Position numbers and translations under genes: made by a program. Positions 34,492 to 45,018 of a stretch of DNA of 64,000 nt are shown one piece after another; positions within the stretch are counted from its first letter, which is position 1; each line of letters starts with the position of its first letter. The stretch covers positions 124,001 through 188,000 of the forward strand of contig JAMYHL010000046.1 of NCBI GenBank assembly GCA_025531455.1. The letters are read 5' to 3'. This DNA is from Apiotrichum sp. Y4204. Taxonomy: Eukaryota; Basidiomycota; Tremellomycetes; Trichosporonales; Trichosporonaceae. The notes beneath the pieces were generated by a model, which was not told where the DNA came from, did no database searches, and saw nothing but the letters and a program-made list of their open reading frames with translations.

Positions 34492-34982
34492 TGGGAGTGG
34501 TGGGGAGAGTGGTGTTGAACTTTTTGCCCGATGATGATGATGACACATGCTCTTGTGGACGGGGGGAGCCAATCGGAAAAGTCCGGGAACGGAGACGATG
34601 ATGACTCTCCATGCAATGAGCACAGAGCCGAGGCTGACCAACGCTTCTCATCATCCCAGGTTGTTGCTGCTGGCACTGGCGTCCGCGCCGTGCATGTCGC
34701 GACGGGGAGCGACGAGCAATGGGGCGATGTGCTTGGCTGGAATACAAGTGAGATGGTGCTTCCCAGTCGTTGCAACGTTGTGAAAAATTCTCTCTCAACT
34801 TTGTTTGGTTCCAGCCGCAATTTCATCATCATCATCATCATCACCATCATCATCTTCCGCACGTCTCATGTCATCGCCACAGCCTCTCCAAGTGCCCCAG
34901 CACTCTTACACTGCAGTACTCTAGATTATGTCACATGTGAATTGTATACAGAACTACTCAATCCCGAACCGCTGCCTTGCGC
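34492..34982. other. intergenic, with CAT/ATG trinucleotide microsatellites
   Basis: 491 bases between two minus-strand genes. Two trinucleotide tracts are present (near 34531-34543 and 34824-34854). No gene. Confidence 0.5.
34824..34854. repeat. CAT trinucleotide microsatellite
   Basis: About ten CAT units with one CAC interruption, intergenic, downstream of the thioredoxin-PITH gene and upstream of the MBL gene. Likely length-polymorphic. Confidence 0.9.
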
Positions 34983-35977
34983 TCACTTGGCAGAGGCAAG
35001 CATGCCAAACAGGTCGAGCGAGTCGATGCGCGTCGTCTCGTCGCCCTCCTGGTTATCCTTGACGAGAATGTGCAGCGTGCGCACGTTCTGGAAGCGCACA
35101 TACCGCAGCTCAACCTTGTTCCCGCGCACGTCCTCGGGGGAGAGGACAAGTTCCTGTGCGGGCTCGTGCGTCTCGGCGTCGGAAAAGTCGAGCGACGTCT
35201 GGTTGACAAACAGGCGCACCGTCTTTGGCGCCTGGGCGGGCGACACGCCGCCAAAGATTGACAACGCCTTGATCTTCACCGGCTCATTGAACTGGAGTGA
35301 GTATGAGTGATGGGGGAATGGTTCAGGTGGTGCAGCTCAGAGAGTTCAATGGAAAGTTAGCTGCACGGCATGCCACTCACCTGCATGGAAATGAGAAGCT
35401 CCGGGTCAACATCCGACTCGAGGTAGCTGCGGCCCTTTGGCCCAGCGTCGGGGCCGACAACGGACGACAGGGGGTGGTTCTTGTTCTCGCCGAGGCACGA
35501 GAGACCGGTGGCGGACACGTGGGGGAGGAGGGAGACGTCTGCGGGGGCCTGGGGCTCGGCGGGTTTAGGCTTTGGCGCGGTGGCGGGGACGGGGCCGGCG
35601 TGCTGCTGGACCATGGCGTTGAGCTGGGGCGGGGATGCGCCGCGCAGCTCGCCAATCTCGCGGCCGCCCTTGAGGAACTTGAAAGTCGGCATCGCCGAGA
35701 TGCGGAAGCGCGCGGCCAGCGCCTGCTGCTGGTCGACGTCGATCTTTGCAAACTTGACGTGTGCGTACTTGTTTGCGAGGGTCTGGAAGACGGGAGCAAT
35801 GGCGTGGCACGGCCCACACCACACTGCGTGGAAGTCGAGGACGAGCAGCTGGTCTGCCCGGAGCGAGGCGACGAGCTCGTCGAATTCTGAGGTGTGAGTG
35901 AGTGGGAACAGTGAAATATGATGGGGCGACTCACGGCGGGTAGAGGAGATTTCAGTGATGTTTGCGGAGGGTGCCAT
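34983..35977 (-). CDS. thioredoxin-like protein with C-terminal PITH domain (TXNL1 type)
   Basis: Three exons (35977-35935, 35886-35381, 35291-34983) with 48- and 89-nt introns encode 285 residues. Residues 15-115 form a thioredoxin domain with the active site W37-C-G-P-C41 and the cis-proline P81 (AMPTF), so a dithiol-active enzyme. A Pro/Ala linker (PATAPKPKPAEPQAPAD) leads to a PITH domain (LLISMQFNEPVKIKALSIFGG ... RNGKVELRYVRFQNVRTLHILVKDNQ-like, ending SLDLFG). PITH domains bind the proteasome in TXNL1 and its fungal relatives. By analogy this is a cytosolic redox protein associated with the 26S proteasome. Exon 1 encodes only 14 residues; joining it to exon 2 turns an unnatural STRRESPHH reading into STRQFDELV, which supports the intron. 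Confidence 0.94.
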
Positions 35978-36846
35978 GGTGAATGGACGTTGTTGGGATT
36001 GTTGGGAGAGAGGGGATGGGGTGGATAGAGGTGTTTTATACCTATGGGAGATGGGAAGATGGGAGATGGGATTGATGACAATAAACATGAGACTGAATAA
36101 GAGCTCGTCGTCGACGATGGCGACGATGACGAGCAGCAGCTCATGTCAATGACAAATCAATTAGAAATCATAGTCATTAGAAACCGGGCGAGTCTGCTTA
36201 TTGGAAGTCACGTGACAGTCTTCTATTTTTAATCTCTATTAGGAAATCTGCCTGGGTGCCAGAAGCTGCCAGGCTGTGCGCTGCCAGGCTGTGCGCGTCG
36301 GTGAATGCTTATCCAAGACGGCGTTTGCTTTTCCACATGTATCATCAAGCCGCAGAACCACGCCTCACACACAAGCATGCATGCATGCACGTTCTTGGAC
36401 GCGATGATGAGCACGTCCACTGTGCAGTCGTGCACCGCGTTGCAAGACGGGGGCGTGGAGAGCACGCCGTTGTTGGCTGCCGTGGCGCGGAGCTTGTCCA
36501 TCGACCTAGAGATCTAGAGATCTCCGTCTCGGAGATGCACTTTGAAGAACGTCTTGAGAGATCCAAGTCAGACTCCGCATGCACTGACCGCAGCACCCGT
36601 CCTCGGCGCTCGGCGCATCCTCCGCCGCCGAGGTCCGAGGGGCTCCGAGTCCTCTGCGATTCCGAAAGAACCTTGTGCTGTCCCGTCTGTCCCCTTTCCA
36701 CGGCGTTGTCGCGTGCCTCACTCCGAATGGCAAACACCAACCTCCACTTTTCCAACCCACTTGGCTGTTCATCCCCCCGACAAGGCCCGTCCTCGAACCT
36801 AACCACAACTCTCCTCAACCCACTCCTTCACTCTCTATCAAACACC
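35978..36846. other. divergent promoter region with short repeats and an inverted repeat
   Basis: 870 bases between the thioredoxin-PITH gene (-) and the HIG1-like gene (+). It includes two direct copies of GCTGCCAGGCTGTGC (about 36265-36294) and an inverted repeat ATCTCCG-TCT-CGGAGAT next to two AGAGATCT units (36508-36536). No gene recognised. Confidence 0.5.
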
Positions 36847-37701
36847 ATGCCGGAACCGGGAGACCGCGGACGGCGGCGCGAACACCAGCAGCGGGCGGTG
36901 GGTGCGCCGCATGGCGGAGCTGACGACAGTATGAGCTCCAGCTACTTGGCGGATTGCAGGTGCGTTCCTGCGGAGCGAGCGCGCGCGAGCCAGAGGGTGG
37001 TCGTGTGCACCGAGGCGCGGAAGTGGAACCTCGAGTCTGGGGCCGGAATTCCAGGCGCGCATACTCCGGCCAGAGTGCTCTGGTCGTCCCACACTACCAC
37101 GACCTTCACGATGCTCATGTTTCCTGCTTCGACTCCTAGGCCCCCACTGACCGCAGGGCATGGCGCGCTGGACAGTGTACGGCCTCATCGGCGTCGGCCT
37201 CGCACACCGCTTCTGGCCGCTCTTCCGGAAACAGACGTGGGGACTCAAGGCGTTCCTCGTGTCGTCGGGTGAGTCGAGTTTCTCGCCATCGCTATCACAG
37301 CCCACCGCTGACATCCAGCAAGCATGTCCGGCCTCGTGATCGGGGCAGACGATTATCTGCTGAAATACGAATCCGCGCAACGGGACGCCGAAAACGTGAT
37401 CCGGCGCGAGGCGCGGAACGCGCTCGCCGCGCGCGGGATCATTGCTACGGAAACGGAAATCCGGCGCTGGAGGGAGGAACGCCGGGCGGAGCGCGAGCGC
37501 GCGTCCGAGGTCGATGTGCTTGCTGCGAGCGCTGTCGAGGGCGAGATGGTCGATAGCGCGGTCATGATGGCCCTCGAGGAGGCGCGGAACGAGGCGCGCG
37601 CGGCGGGCGCAGCGGCCGGCATCGCGTCCGGTGACCTTGCTGGGGCGGCGGCTGCTGCTGCCGGGACGGCTGCTGCGGCCGTCGCTGATGAGAAGAAGTA
37701 G
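36847..37701 (+). CDS. small HIG1/Rcf2-like mitochondrial membrane protein (tentative)
   Basis: The two 3' exons (37157-37268, 37319-37701) are firm. They encode MARWTVYGLIGVGLAHRFWPLF-RKQTWGLKAFL-VSSASMSGLVIGADDYLLKYE and a helical, charged then Ala-rich tail. Two short hydrophobic segments joined by a basic R-K turn, followed by a charged helix, resemble the N-terminal HIG1-like part of fungal respiratory supercomplex factor Rcf2. That would place it in the inner mitochondrial membrane. The first exon is less sure: the ATG at 36847 opens PEPGDRGRRREHQQRA. Splicing from 36897|GTGGGT to the acceptor at 37156 keeps frame and gives 181 residues, but the 259-nt intron and its donor are unusual for this window. 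The family call is by resemblance only. Confidence 0.6.
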
Positions 37702-37702
37702 G

Positions 37703-37741
37703 CGGCCACATGTGCCGCTTTTCGGCCACATGTGCCGCTTT
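37703..37741. repeat. tandem duplication of a 20-bp CACATGTG-containing unit
   Basis: Two adjacent near-identical 20-bp units (37703-37722 and 37723-37741) begin directly after the stop of the HIG1-like gene. Each holds the 8-bp palindrome CACATGTG. They lie in the 240-bp space shared by the 3' ends of two convergent genes. Confidence 0.85.
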
Positions 37742-37945
37742 GATGTACCTATACCCGCTCAAAATGGGGGAGTTGAGGCAGTCGCGGGCTTCGAAGGACG
37801 ATGCACGCTGGACTGACAGAGTTGGACGGCGCCGAGTCCACCCAAAGGACAATCTCCGGACAAACAGCACACATGCTGGCATCTGCATCAGACTGACATC
37901 ACTACAAACTCCCCTGTCTTCCTACCGTAGCTGCATCGCGCCCAC

Positions 37946-38468
37946 CTATTTATTCCCCGCCCAGGACGCCGTGTTGACAAGGAGCACGCTCGCGCCCTGC
38001 TTGTCAGCCCTGTACATCCGCCCAGATGCCGCACCTCATCCGGACCGCACTCGAACGGCCCGTGGTCCTGCCCTGGCGGCCGGCACGCGTACTCGCCCGG
38101 GTAGACCCAGCGGTCGAGCATGTGGTCGTACAGCTTGCCCGAGACGATAAAGATCTCCTCCCTGGAATCAGCTCTGTATTGTACATCTACAGTACAGTAC
38201 AGTGCTCGTTACGCACCAGTAGTCGTGCGCGTACGCCGCGGCCTGTTTCCACCCAGGCTCGTACGTCTGCAGCACCGTCCTGTTCCCCGTCGCCGGGCTG
38301 GGGTTAGCTTTGCGGGAGCTGCGGGAGCGGGGCCTACTCGGCGGAGAGGACGCTGTTAGTCAGAAAAGGCCGGGGAGTTTATGTACAGTACCGCTCAGTC
38401 ACGCCTGGAGCGACGGGGTTGCCGGTGATGGAGGAGGCGGGGTGGAAATGGCTTTCGGTCTTGCCCAT
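37946..38468 (-). CDS. small cupin-fold protein, five exons with a 15-nt microexon
   Basis: Exons 38468-38392, 38352-38338, 38297-38217, 38161-38051 and 38009-37946 total 348 nt and encode 115 residues. All introns are 39-55 nt. The product reads as a single-domain cupin. TERVLSADPATGNRTVLQTYEPG leads to HDYWEEIFIVSGKLYD (cupin motif 1) and YPGEYACRPPGQDHGPFEADKQG (motif 2 region), ending VLLVNTASWAGNK. The 15-nt second exon (38352-38338) supplies the RVLSAD part of a sequence cupins normally carry, and both of its neighbours are canonical introns. The last intron (GTGCGG...TACAG) was chosen because it alone restores a cupin-like end. Cupins of this size may be enzymes or storage/sensor proteins; metal ligands are incomplete (one clear His plus Glu). 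Function unknown. Confidence 0.75.
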
Positions 38469-39801
38469 CGTGAGAGAGAATGTCAGTGAGAGAGATACAG
38501 AGACAACAGGGCACTCAACAAGTCCCAGCCCACTAGTCCTGACTGTTCAGACGACGTCATGAGAGTCCTCACCACTACTGAATTGCTGGACATGCTGGAT
38601 CGCATGTCTCTCGGCATTCATGGCCTCATGGTGCACAATCACATGATCAACAATCAGGAAATATGCCGATGCCAAAGACGATGGAGCTCGGAGTGAGAAA
38701 CGCACGCCCTGCTCTCGGCGTCCTCTCCCGATCCACCACCACAGAGTCCACACAAATCAAGCACTGCCCATTGTCTTCTTGTAATGAGTGTTCGCGTCTC
38801 TCTGAAACGCGTGCGCGTGCAGACTGGCTTCGGAGCACCCGTGTACCCGTGGCGAGGCTGTTGTTTCACTTCATGCCCCCGACTTGGGGGCCACGGCAAC
38901 CACAGCCTGCATGCTGAAAGGGATCCCAGGCCCGGCGTACCCCCGGCGACCAGGCAAGCACGCTCGTCGATTCCTGCCCTCACGACACAGCACCTGTGAG
39001 CTCCAGTCGCTCACTCCACCACCCGCTCACCCTCGATTGTCGATCATTCACCCGCGAGTATGAAACGCAAAACCTCCAGAGTCCGTCCAGGTTGCCGCCA
39101 TCCCTTGCCTGCAGCTCCTGGTCTCTCGGTTCCGAAAGGTACCCGCACACAACCCAGGAGCGCGCGCGAGCCCCGAGAGGACAGCACCTGGGGAAATCGG
39201 CTGACACGGCAGAGTTTGTATCCAGGGCACAGCGACTCGAGAACTGCAGACTTTACTCTTGTCGAGACTTGTCAAGGTTTGTTGAACTTGTTGGTAGCGA
39301 CATGGCGACAGCTCTAGTTGCACCAGACTTGCACCAGGCTCGCACCAGGCTCTGCCTGGCCGGTCGCGAGGTCCCGGGTTGCGTTCGAGGCCAGCAGCGC
39401 TGCCGGCATGCTGTCGGATCCGTTGCCTGTCGCCCCTCCTGCTGTGCGTACTGGTCACTCACCTCCTGTGTAGCTTGTTCGACGACAGGCACGTCCCCAG
39501 CTCGCCAGTCTGTGACATGTATGTTTGAGCCGGCGCGCGAAGACCGGAGAAAAAAAAGAACAACGTCCACACTCTGACTCTACTCTGACTAGACCCAAGT
39601 TGATCTGGACGCCATCGCGATGCGTGCGGTGCTTCACGACGGCGCGCCTGGAGTTTGGGAATGCAGCAGAAGGTGTACTGTATTAAATGACCTCGACTAT
39701 TCTCTCCCGCCCACCCCTCTCGCTCCGATTTCCACTGATCCGCCCGCGACCGGGTCACTCGCGCCACGCTGGACTATACATACACGGTTTCCTTTGCGCC
39801 G
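38469..39801. other. divergent intergenic region
   Basis: About 1.3 kb between the cupin (-) and F-box-like (+) genes. It has a threefold GCACCAG(A/G)CT repeat at about 39317-39352 and ends in GACTATACATACACGG shortly before the ATG. No gene seen. Confidence 0.45.
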
Positions 39802-41037
39802 ATGCGCCGCTGGTCGCAGGCGCTGAAGCGGCGCACGCGGCTGGGGCTCGAGATTGCGGACGCGGAAACGGCAGATGTGTTCGAGACGACGGTCGGGGCG
39901 CAGACACCGCGCGCGTCCCACCCCGCCCTCTTCCCGGGATCCAGCGGCGGCGCCGTCCTCGACTATGCGACCAACCGCGACATTATCGACGAAATCCTCT
40001 ACTACCTCCCCTTCCGCGACATGCTTCAGTGGCGCGCGACGTGCCGCGAGCTGCACGCAAAGCTCGACCTTGCGCACCTCTCCATGCGCATCCGCCCCGT
40101 CGGCAACCCCGCAGACTGGTGCCTCATCGAGGTGTGCACCGGCGGCAACATCCTCCTTGGCGGCTGGTCGTGCAGATACCGCCCGCACGGCGGTATGCTA
40201 TATACCGACCGCCGGCCAAAGATTCGCTCTGTTCGCAGCTCGGCGCTCCTTCGCCAGGTGGACATTCTCGGGTGCTGTCCCCACGGTTCGCCCATCCCGA
40301 CGCAGTTTGTGCAGGAGCTCGAGCAGGGGCGACACGACAACTGGCGCGAGCTCGAACGCACCCGGCAGCCCGCTACGCGAGGCAACGTCCTCCGCGTAAA
40401 TCTCTTCCCCGACACGGCAGGCAACTACACCGAGGACAGGACAGAGGTCCCGCCGGGGACGATGCACTTTTCGGTGCTGTGCGAAAACTGGCGCGCGAGC
40501 CAACACTCTGCGCCGTTCAAGCGCGGCGTCGACGCAAAACAGGCAATCGTGTTTGTCATTGACGGCCGCGAACCGGGCACGACGCTGCTGCAGTCGCGCA
40601 TCAAGGCGCGTGACGTGACCGTCGTCTACGACTTTTCGGGATGGCGCGCGCCGCCGCGGGACATGACGCGGTGGTCGCTCGAGACACCAGAGGGCTCCAC
40701 GCGGATGGCGAATCTTGTGCGGCACGCCGCGCGCGTCCTCTCTGGTGGGGGACATGTCCACTTTCTCGGCCTGCATATTGTGCAGGGAACGTGGCTCGAC
40801 CCAGAGTACCCGGGAGACGCGGCTGTGCCGGCGCCAAACCACCCAGACTGGCACCCGCTCGCCGTGCATGTGTGCTCGGCCGTACTTGCGCGCCTCACGA
40901 GCCGCGGCGCGGGGAGCTTTGACGAGTTTGTCGCCCGCATCCATGTCGTGCCCCAGCGTGTGTCCCTCGAGGAATGGGGCGACTTTGTGCGCGCCCCAAG
41001 CGCTAATCAGGAGTATCCCCGCTCTCCCGTCTTGTGA
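39802..41037 (+). CDS. F-box-like domain protein
   Basis: Single exon, 411 residues. Residues 55-90 (NRDIIDEILYYLPFRDMLQWRATCRELHAKLD) match the F-box pattern: an LP-type helix, then a W/R-x-T-C-R-E-L helix. F-box proteins recruit substrates to SCF ubiquitin ligases through Skp1. The rest (residues 100-411) alternates strands and helices without leucine-rich or WD repeats that I can see. One example is QAIVFVIDGREPGTTLLQSRIKARDVTVVYDFSGW. Fungi of this group carry many such F-box-plus-unknown proteins. The start is the first in-frame ATG (CCGATGCGCCGC), about 30 nt after a TATACATA element. A shadow frame in +1 is also long because of GC bias but lacks the F-box. Confidence 0.82.
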   Translation: MRRWSQALKRRTRLGLEIADAETADVFETTVGAQTPRASHPALFPGSSGGAVLDYATNRDIIDEILYYLPFRDMLQWRATCRELHAKLDLAHLSMRIRPVGNPADWCLIEVCTGGNILLGGWSCRYRPHGGMLYTDRRPKIRSVRSSALLRQVDILGCCPHGSPIPTQFVQELEQGRHDNWRELERTRQPATRGNVLRVNLFPDTAGNYTEDRTEVPPGTMHFSVLCENWRASQHSAPFKRGVDAKQAIVFVIDGREPGTTLLQSRIKARDVTVVYDFSGWRAPPRDMTRWSLETPEGSTRMANLVRHAARVLSGGGHVHFLGLHIVQGTWLDPEYPGDAAVPAPNHPDWHPLAVHVCSAVLARLTSRGAGSFDEFVARIHVVPQRVSLEEWGDFVRAPSANQEYPRSPVL

Positions 41038-44000
41038 TTCCGAGTGTTCCAGTCTGTATTGTATGCATTGTAGTTTCCCCATGGGTGCTGACAGTGGGAG
41101 GTCCGGGGACGCAGCGACGCAGCTACTAGCTGGCTAGCCAACGGGCCACGCGCCGCGGGCCACGGGCGTGTACGGTGTTCAACAAATCAAAGCCACTCAC
41201 CAGTTAGTACTCAAGTCACGACTCGACGGGGCCACGCAGATACGCAACCGCTCAGGTCCGTCACCGCCAAGAATACTGTAAATGCAGCCAGGGTCGCGCT
41301 ATCCCCCATTACCAGGCGACGTAGGGCACCAGTGATCGTCCTTCCACAGTAACAGGCGACGACTGCCAACGACGAGCATAACAGCTCCCTCGACGACATG
41401 CCGGGCAAGTTTTTCGACAACCGCCGCTTGACAAGCCGCTCGGTAACTCCTCGAGCCCGACGAGCGGACGGCAATGCGCTCCTGAGCCGTCAACCCTGCT
41501 CAAGATGTCCACAGCCGCACGGCCGCCGCGGGCCGGACTTGGTTCGCGGAGAACGAGGGAGAAAAGGTCGTGTTTCAGCTAAAGGAGGCTGGTTGGCTCA
41601 CGAAACGCCACGCGGCAACCCCATGCCAACGAGGAATCAGGGCTGGGCCGGTGCTCCGCGGGCTCATGGGCTGTCTCAAGCGATGCCGATGCCGATGTCG
41701 ACGACGGCCGGTGCACGCTGTACGGCGTCGACTAGCCCGCCGTGTCTGGCGCCGGGGCGTGTCACGGCGCCCGAGAGCTGAAGGGTATTCGCTAAGATGG
41801 ACACCGCTGCGCGATGTCGGATATCTTGATACTTGGAAACTACGAGGTGTGGAGAGCCAGATGTGGCGCTCATCGTGAGAACACGTCTCGAAGATGGACC
41901 AGCGGAGAGGAGATCCAAGTTGCCCCGAGATGCTGCGATGCCGAGATGCCCAACCACACAATAAGGCCGGTGACGCATGACGCAATGTCCAGAGACACGA
42001 TTGTAGCGCGATATACCAACAATGCGCCGCTGTCGTCAGTAGATCAGTAGCCTCTACATGCGTATGAGCATGTGCACTGCCTCGGCGGAGATTGCATACA
42101 GACTCGACGTCGGAATCATCCGTAACCCTCGAGCTAGTGTAGACTCGGCGCTATCCGAAGCTTTCAATCGGGCGCGTACCTCTCGTCGTCATGAATATAG
42201 GCTTAGAGCATGAACCGCGCATGTCGTGTGTCGTGACTGGTGGGTTTATGCCTCGGAAGCTTGGATCAGAGGCTCACGGCACGCACCCCGACGCTGGTCA
42301 CGAGCTCGAGAGCAGAGAATCACGAGAAGCCGGGCCAAAGTCTCTCAAGTCTTCCAACTTCCAAGTCTTCGTACTTCGCGAGCTGCTCGGCGTTCCCATG
42401 CTCCCATGCCACAGGGTATCGTCGATTCTCTGTTGTACCAAGTTAGGTTGACATTACCCGCCCCGGCTCTCGCATCGGCTCGGGCCGTCGAGACAGCCGT
42501 CGACGACAGTGAATGCTGGCCACGCTGGATGCTGAGCTGCTGAGAGATGTGGGATGCCATTCTGCCAGGCACGAGCTGCGTGATGCGCCGCGCGCCGCGC
42601 GCCGCCATGATGGCCATGGCCATCGTGCGCGAACCTGATAGACGGTCGGCCATGGTCGGTGAACGAGTTTATCATGAGGGCTGTTGCCCGAAGCCAAACG
42701 GCCTGACACCTTGTTGTTCAGCACTATCCAAGGAGGCTTCCACAACGTGCGAGAGTGACCCGCCTTCTGTGACTTGCGCACACTGCGTCCGCTGCATCTG
42801 ATCGTAAGCTTGGATGACATGGATCGCATGGATCTGGGATCTGGGAAAGACAACGACAAGCTGAGAACCGGAAGTGCCTGGCATGTTCATGAATGTGCCT
42901 GGTGTCAATAGGGTTGTAAGATTAGCCCAGAGATCATGGCCGAGCGTGTACCTTCATCGGCCGCATTCGCGTCCTCCCACAAAACGACGAGCTCCGCGCT
43001 GCGCAACCAGATCGTGGGGCAGCGTGGGGACGAGACCAGTAGCGCTAGGCGCATGGCGCGCATGGCAGCGAGCAGGATACGACGCCGCCATGGATGTGAT
43101 CATTATCTTACCGGAACCGTCGCCGCAGCTGATCTCGCCTCTGACGAAGGTACTGGCGTACTCTACTCTTGATTCTTGATTGTCGCAAGCGGTGCATCCC
43201 AGACTAGCAGCTAACAGACTTTAGCCTGTTGCGCATGTTTGCGCATGCGCATGTGCATGTGGCAACAGCGCAACAATAACATGTGCAACAGAGTAGCAGC
43301 GGTTACCGTCCGCTGTCTGTGGCATGGCCTCCGCTGGGCGGCTCAGCGCTGTTCCCGAATATGTGTTGGCGGAGCGCGGCTGATGAACAGCACTGGTGCT
43401 CGCTGCCCAAGTGCAGGACAATAGGCTGTGTACACGCATTGTATCACTTAAGAGAACGTAATGTGCGCGCGGTACCCTCACAGATGTCACAGCTGCATGG
43501 ACGCAGAGAGCCGCCGCGAGATGGGCCGGCATGCCGCAACCGCCGGCGGCAACAGCCTGTAACTACGCCCTGGGATTCCCATGAGCGTTGGCGTTGCTTG
43601 ATCGCATGCTGCTTGGCGCTGTCAAGGTCGGTGCTCGGATAGCAGCAGGCCCTGGCGCCAAGAGAGACAGTAGAGGCACAGGAAGGAGTTCCAGGACGAA
43701 GTTCCCGGAAGGAGTGACAGTTGTTGACATGCCGGATGTGTTTCCAGCCATCGCGTCCGTGCAAAGACAACACTACTAATGTAGATGTGCTGAAGTAGAT
43801 CATGGAAGCCAGAAGTCAGAAGCCGCGCGGCAACGCAGACACATGACGTCGTCGCTCGGAACAATCGCGTATCGTCTGCACCACGATACCTCTCGTCCCA
43901 GCCTTGTTGCGGAGAGATATACGCGCAAGCAATGCGCAGCGCTCACAGCGCACATCAGCTCAGCAGCGACACCAAGGCACAGCGTGCACTGAGAGATCCG

Positions 44001-44421
44001 AAGATTCCAGGATCCAAGGGCCGCGAAGGCTGGCTGGGTGGGAGCTGAATGAGGCGGCCGAGCTTGTTTCCTGCGATCCGTCGCGGGGCACTGGGCCACT
44101 GTCCACTGGGCCGCTGTCGCACTGCCGCACTGGCGCGCGTCGGGAAAGACGAGCATCATAAACTGCGGATGGCGTAGACACTACGCTGTGTTGTCGGCAA
44201 TCTTCCTATCTTCCGAGTATGGCTGAGCTTCGGACGACGCGCAAGGCAGCTGACATGACACTGCCCGACGACGCCCTTCCGCTTGCGTCCACACGGCTCA
44301 TGAGACGTCACTAGAGGGGATGATGCCCAGCAATGATATATAAACTGGGCGTCTCCAAAGCTCTCAACAACACGCCAACACCTCTCTCCACACACACACA
44401 CTAGCCAAACAACTCCACACA
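41038..44421. other. 3.4-kb gene-poor region
   Basis: Second large gap. Short frames exist on both strands but none has a convincing start, motif or splicing. A stretch at 41530-41610 reads WFAENEGEKVVFQLKEAGW, protein-like, but the frame is closed by a stop upstream and turns Arg-rich downstream; it may be a gene relic or chance. Alternating purine-pyrimidine (TTGCGCATGCGCATGTGCATGTG) occurs at about 43229-43252. A TATATAAA at 44337 belongs to the next gene. Confidence 0.5.
44337..44344 (+). promoter_or_regulatory. TATA box of the secreted lectin-like gene
   Basis: A clean TATATAAA 78 nt upstream of the ATG, followed by a leader with CAACACGCCAACACC and CACACACACAC. This is the most typical TATA box in the window and suggests a regulated, possibly strongly expressed gene. 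Confidence 0.6.
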
Positions 44422-45018
44422 ATGCTCCTCCCTTCCGCCATCACCCTCCTCTCGCTCCTCGGTGCCGCGTCCGCCGCGCGTATCCACCCCCGGGGCCACA
44501 ACGACCTGTGTGTCCAGGCCGACCGCATGTCCATCGGCGGCTCTGTCTCGCTGTAAGTCTGACTGTCGCTGAAATCACGCTCACTCCCCAGCGGCAGGTG
44601 TAACGGCCAGCGCAACCAACAGTGGGACTTCAGCGTCTCTTACTTCGAAGGCGGGTCGATTGGCACGGCACAGATCCGAATCACCGACCCGGGCACCGCA
44701 CTCCCAGATCGCATCTGCCTCGAGGTCGGCGGGCAGACTTCGCCGGAGAACCTGGACGGCTTCCAGCCGTACAACGGCGCCAAGGCCAGGCTCGCAAAAT
44801 GTCCCGCGGGCTGGCACTCGGCGCGCATGGGCACCGACTTTATCCACCACAGGGACGACGGCCGTCTGCAGCTCACAAAGGGCCGCGACGACGGCGTGCA
44901 CCACTACTTCCTCGACGTCACGGATGGCCGCTTCGAGCCCGGCACACCCGTGCAGGTCTGGGAGAACGACTTGAACAATGTCGGCAACCCCAACCAGACC
45001 TGGGACATTGAGCTGTAG
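44422..45018 (+). CDS. secreted ricin-B-type beta-trefoil (carbohydrate-binding) protein
   Basis: Two exons (44422-44552, 44592-45018; 39-nt intron) give 185 residues. The N-terminus MLLPSAITLLSLLGAASAA is a clear signal peptide with cleavage near AASA-A. The mature part shows one beta-trefoil lectin-like domain: DLCVQADRM at the start, the QxW motif in NQQWDF, ICLEVGGQ, and a closing QxW in NQTWDIEL. The domain type is named after the lectin subunit of ricin but is a common sugar-binding module. Nothing here indicates a catalytic toxin part. Small single-domain secreted forms in fungi may bind cell-wall or host glycans, or defend against grazers. A strong TATA box and short leader accompany it. 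Confidence 0.85.

Noticed and set aside
36256..37272. 338-codon plus-strand frame
   Set aside because: Reads through the promoter and introns of the HIG1-like gene in another frame; the tail conflicts with the supported exons.
42345..42653. 102-codon minus-strand frame starting MADRLSGSRT
   Set aside because: Has an ATG and an amphipathic start, but no motif, no neighbours and only average coding character.
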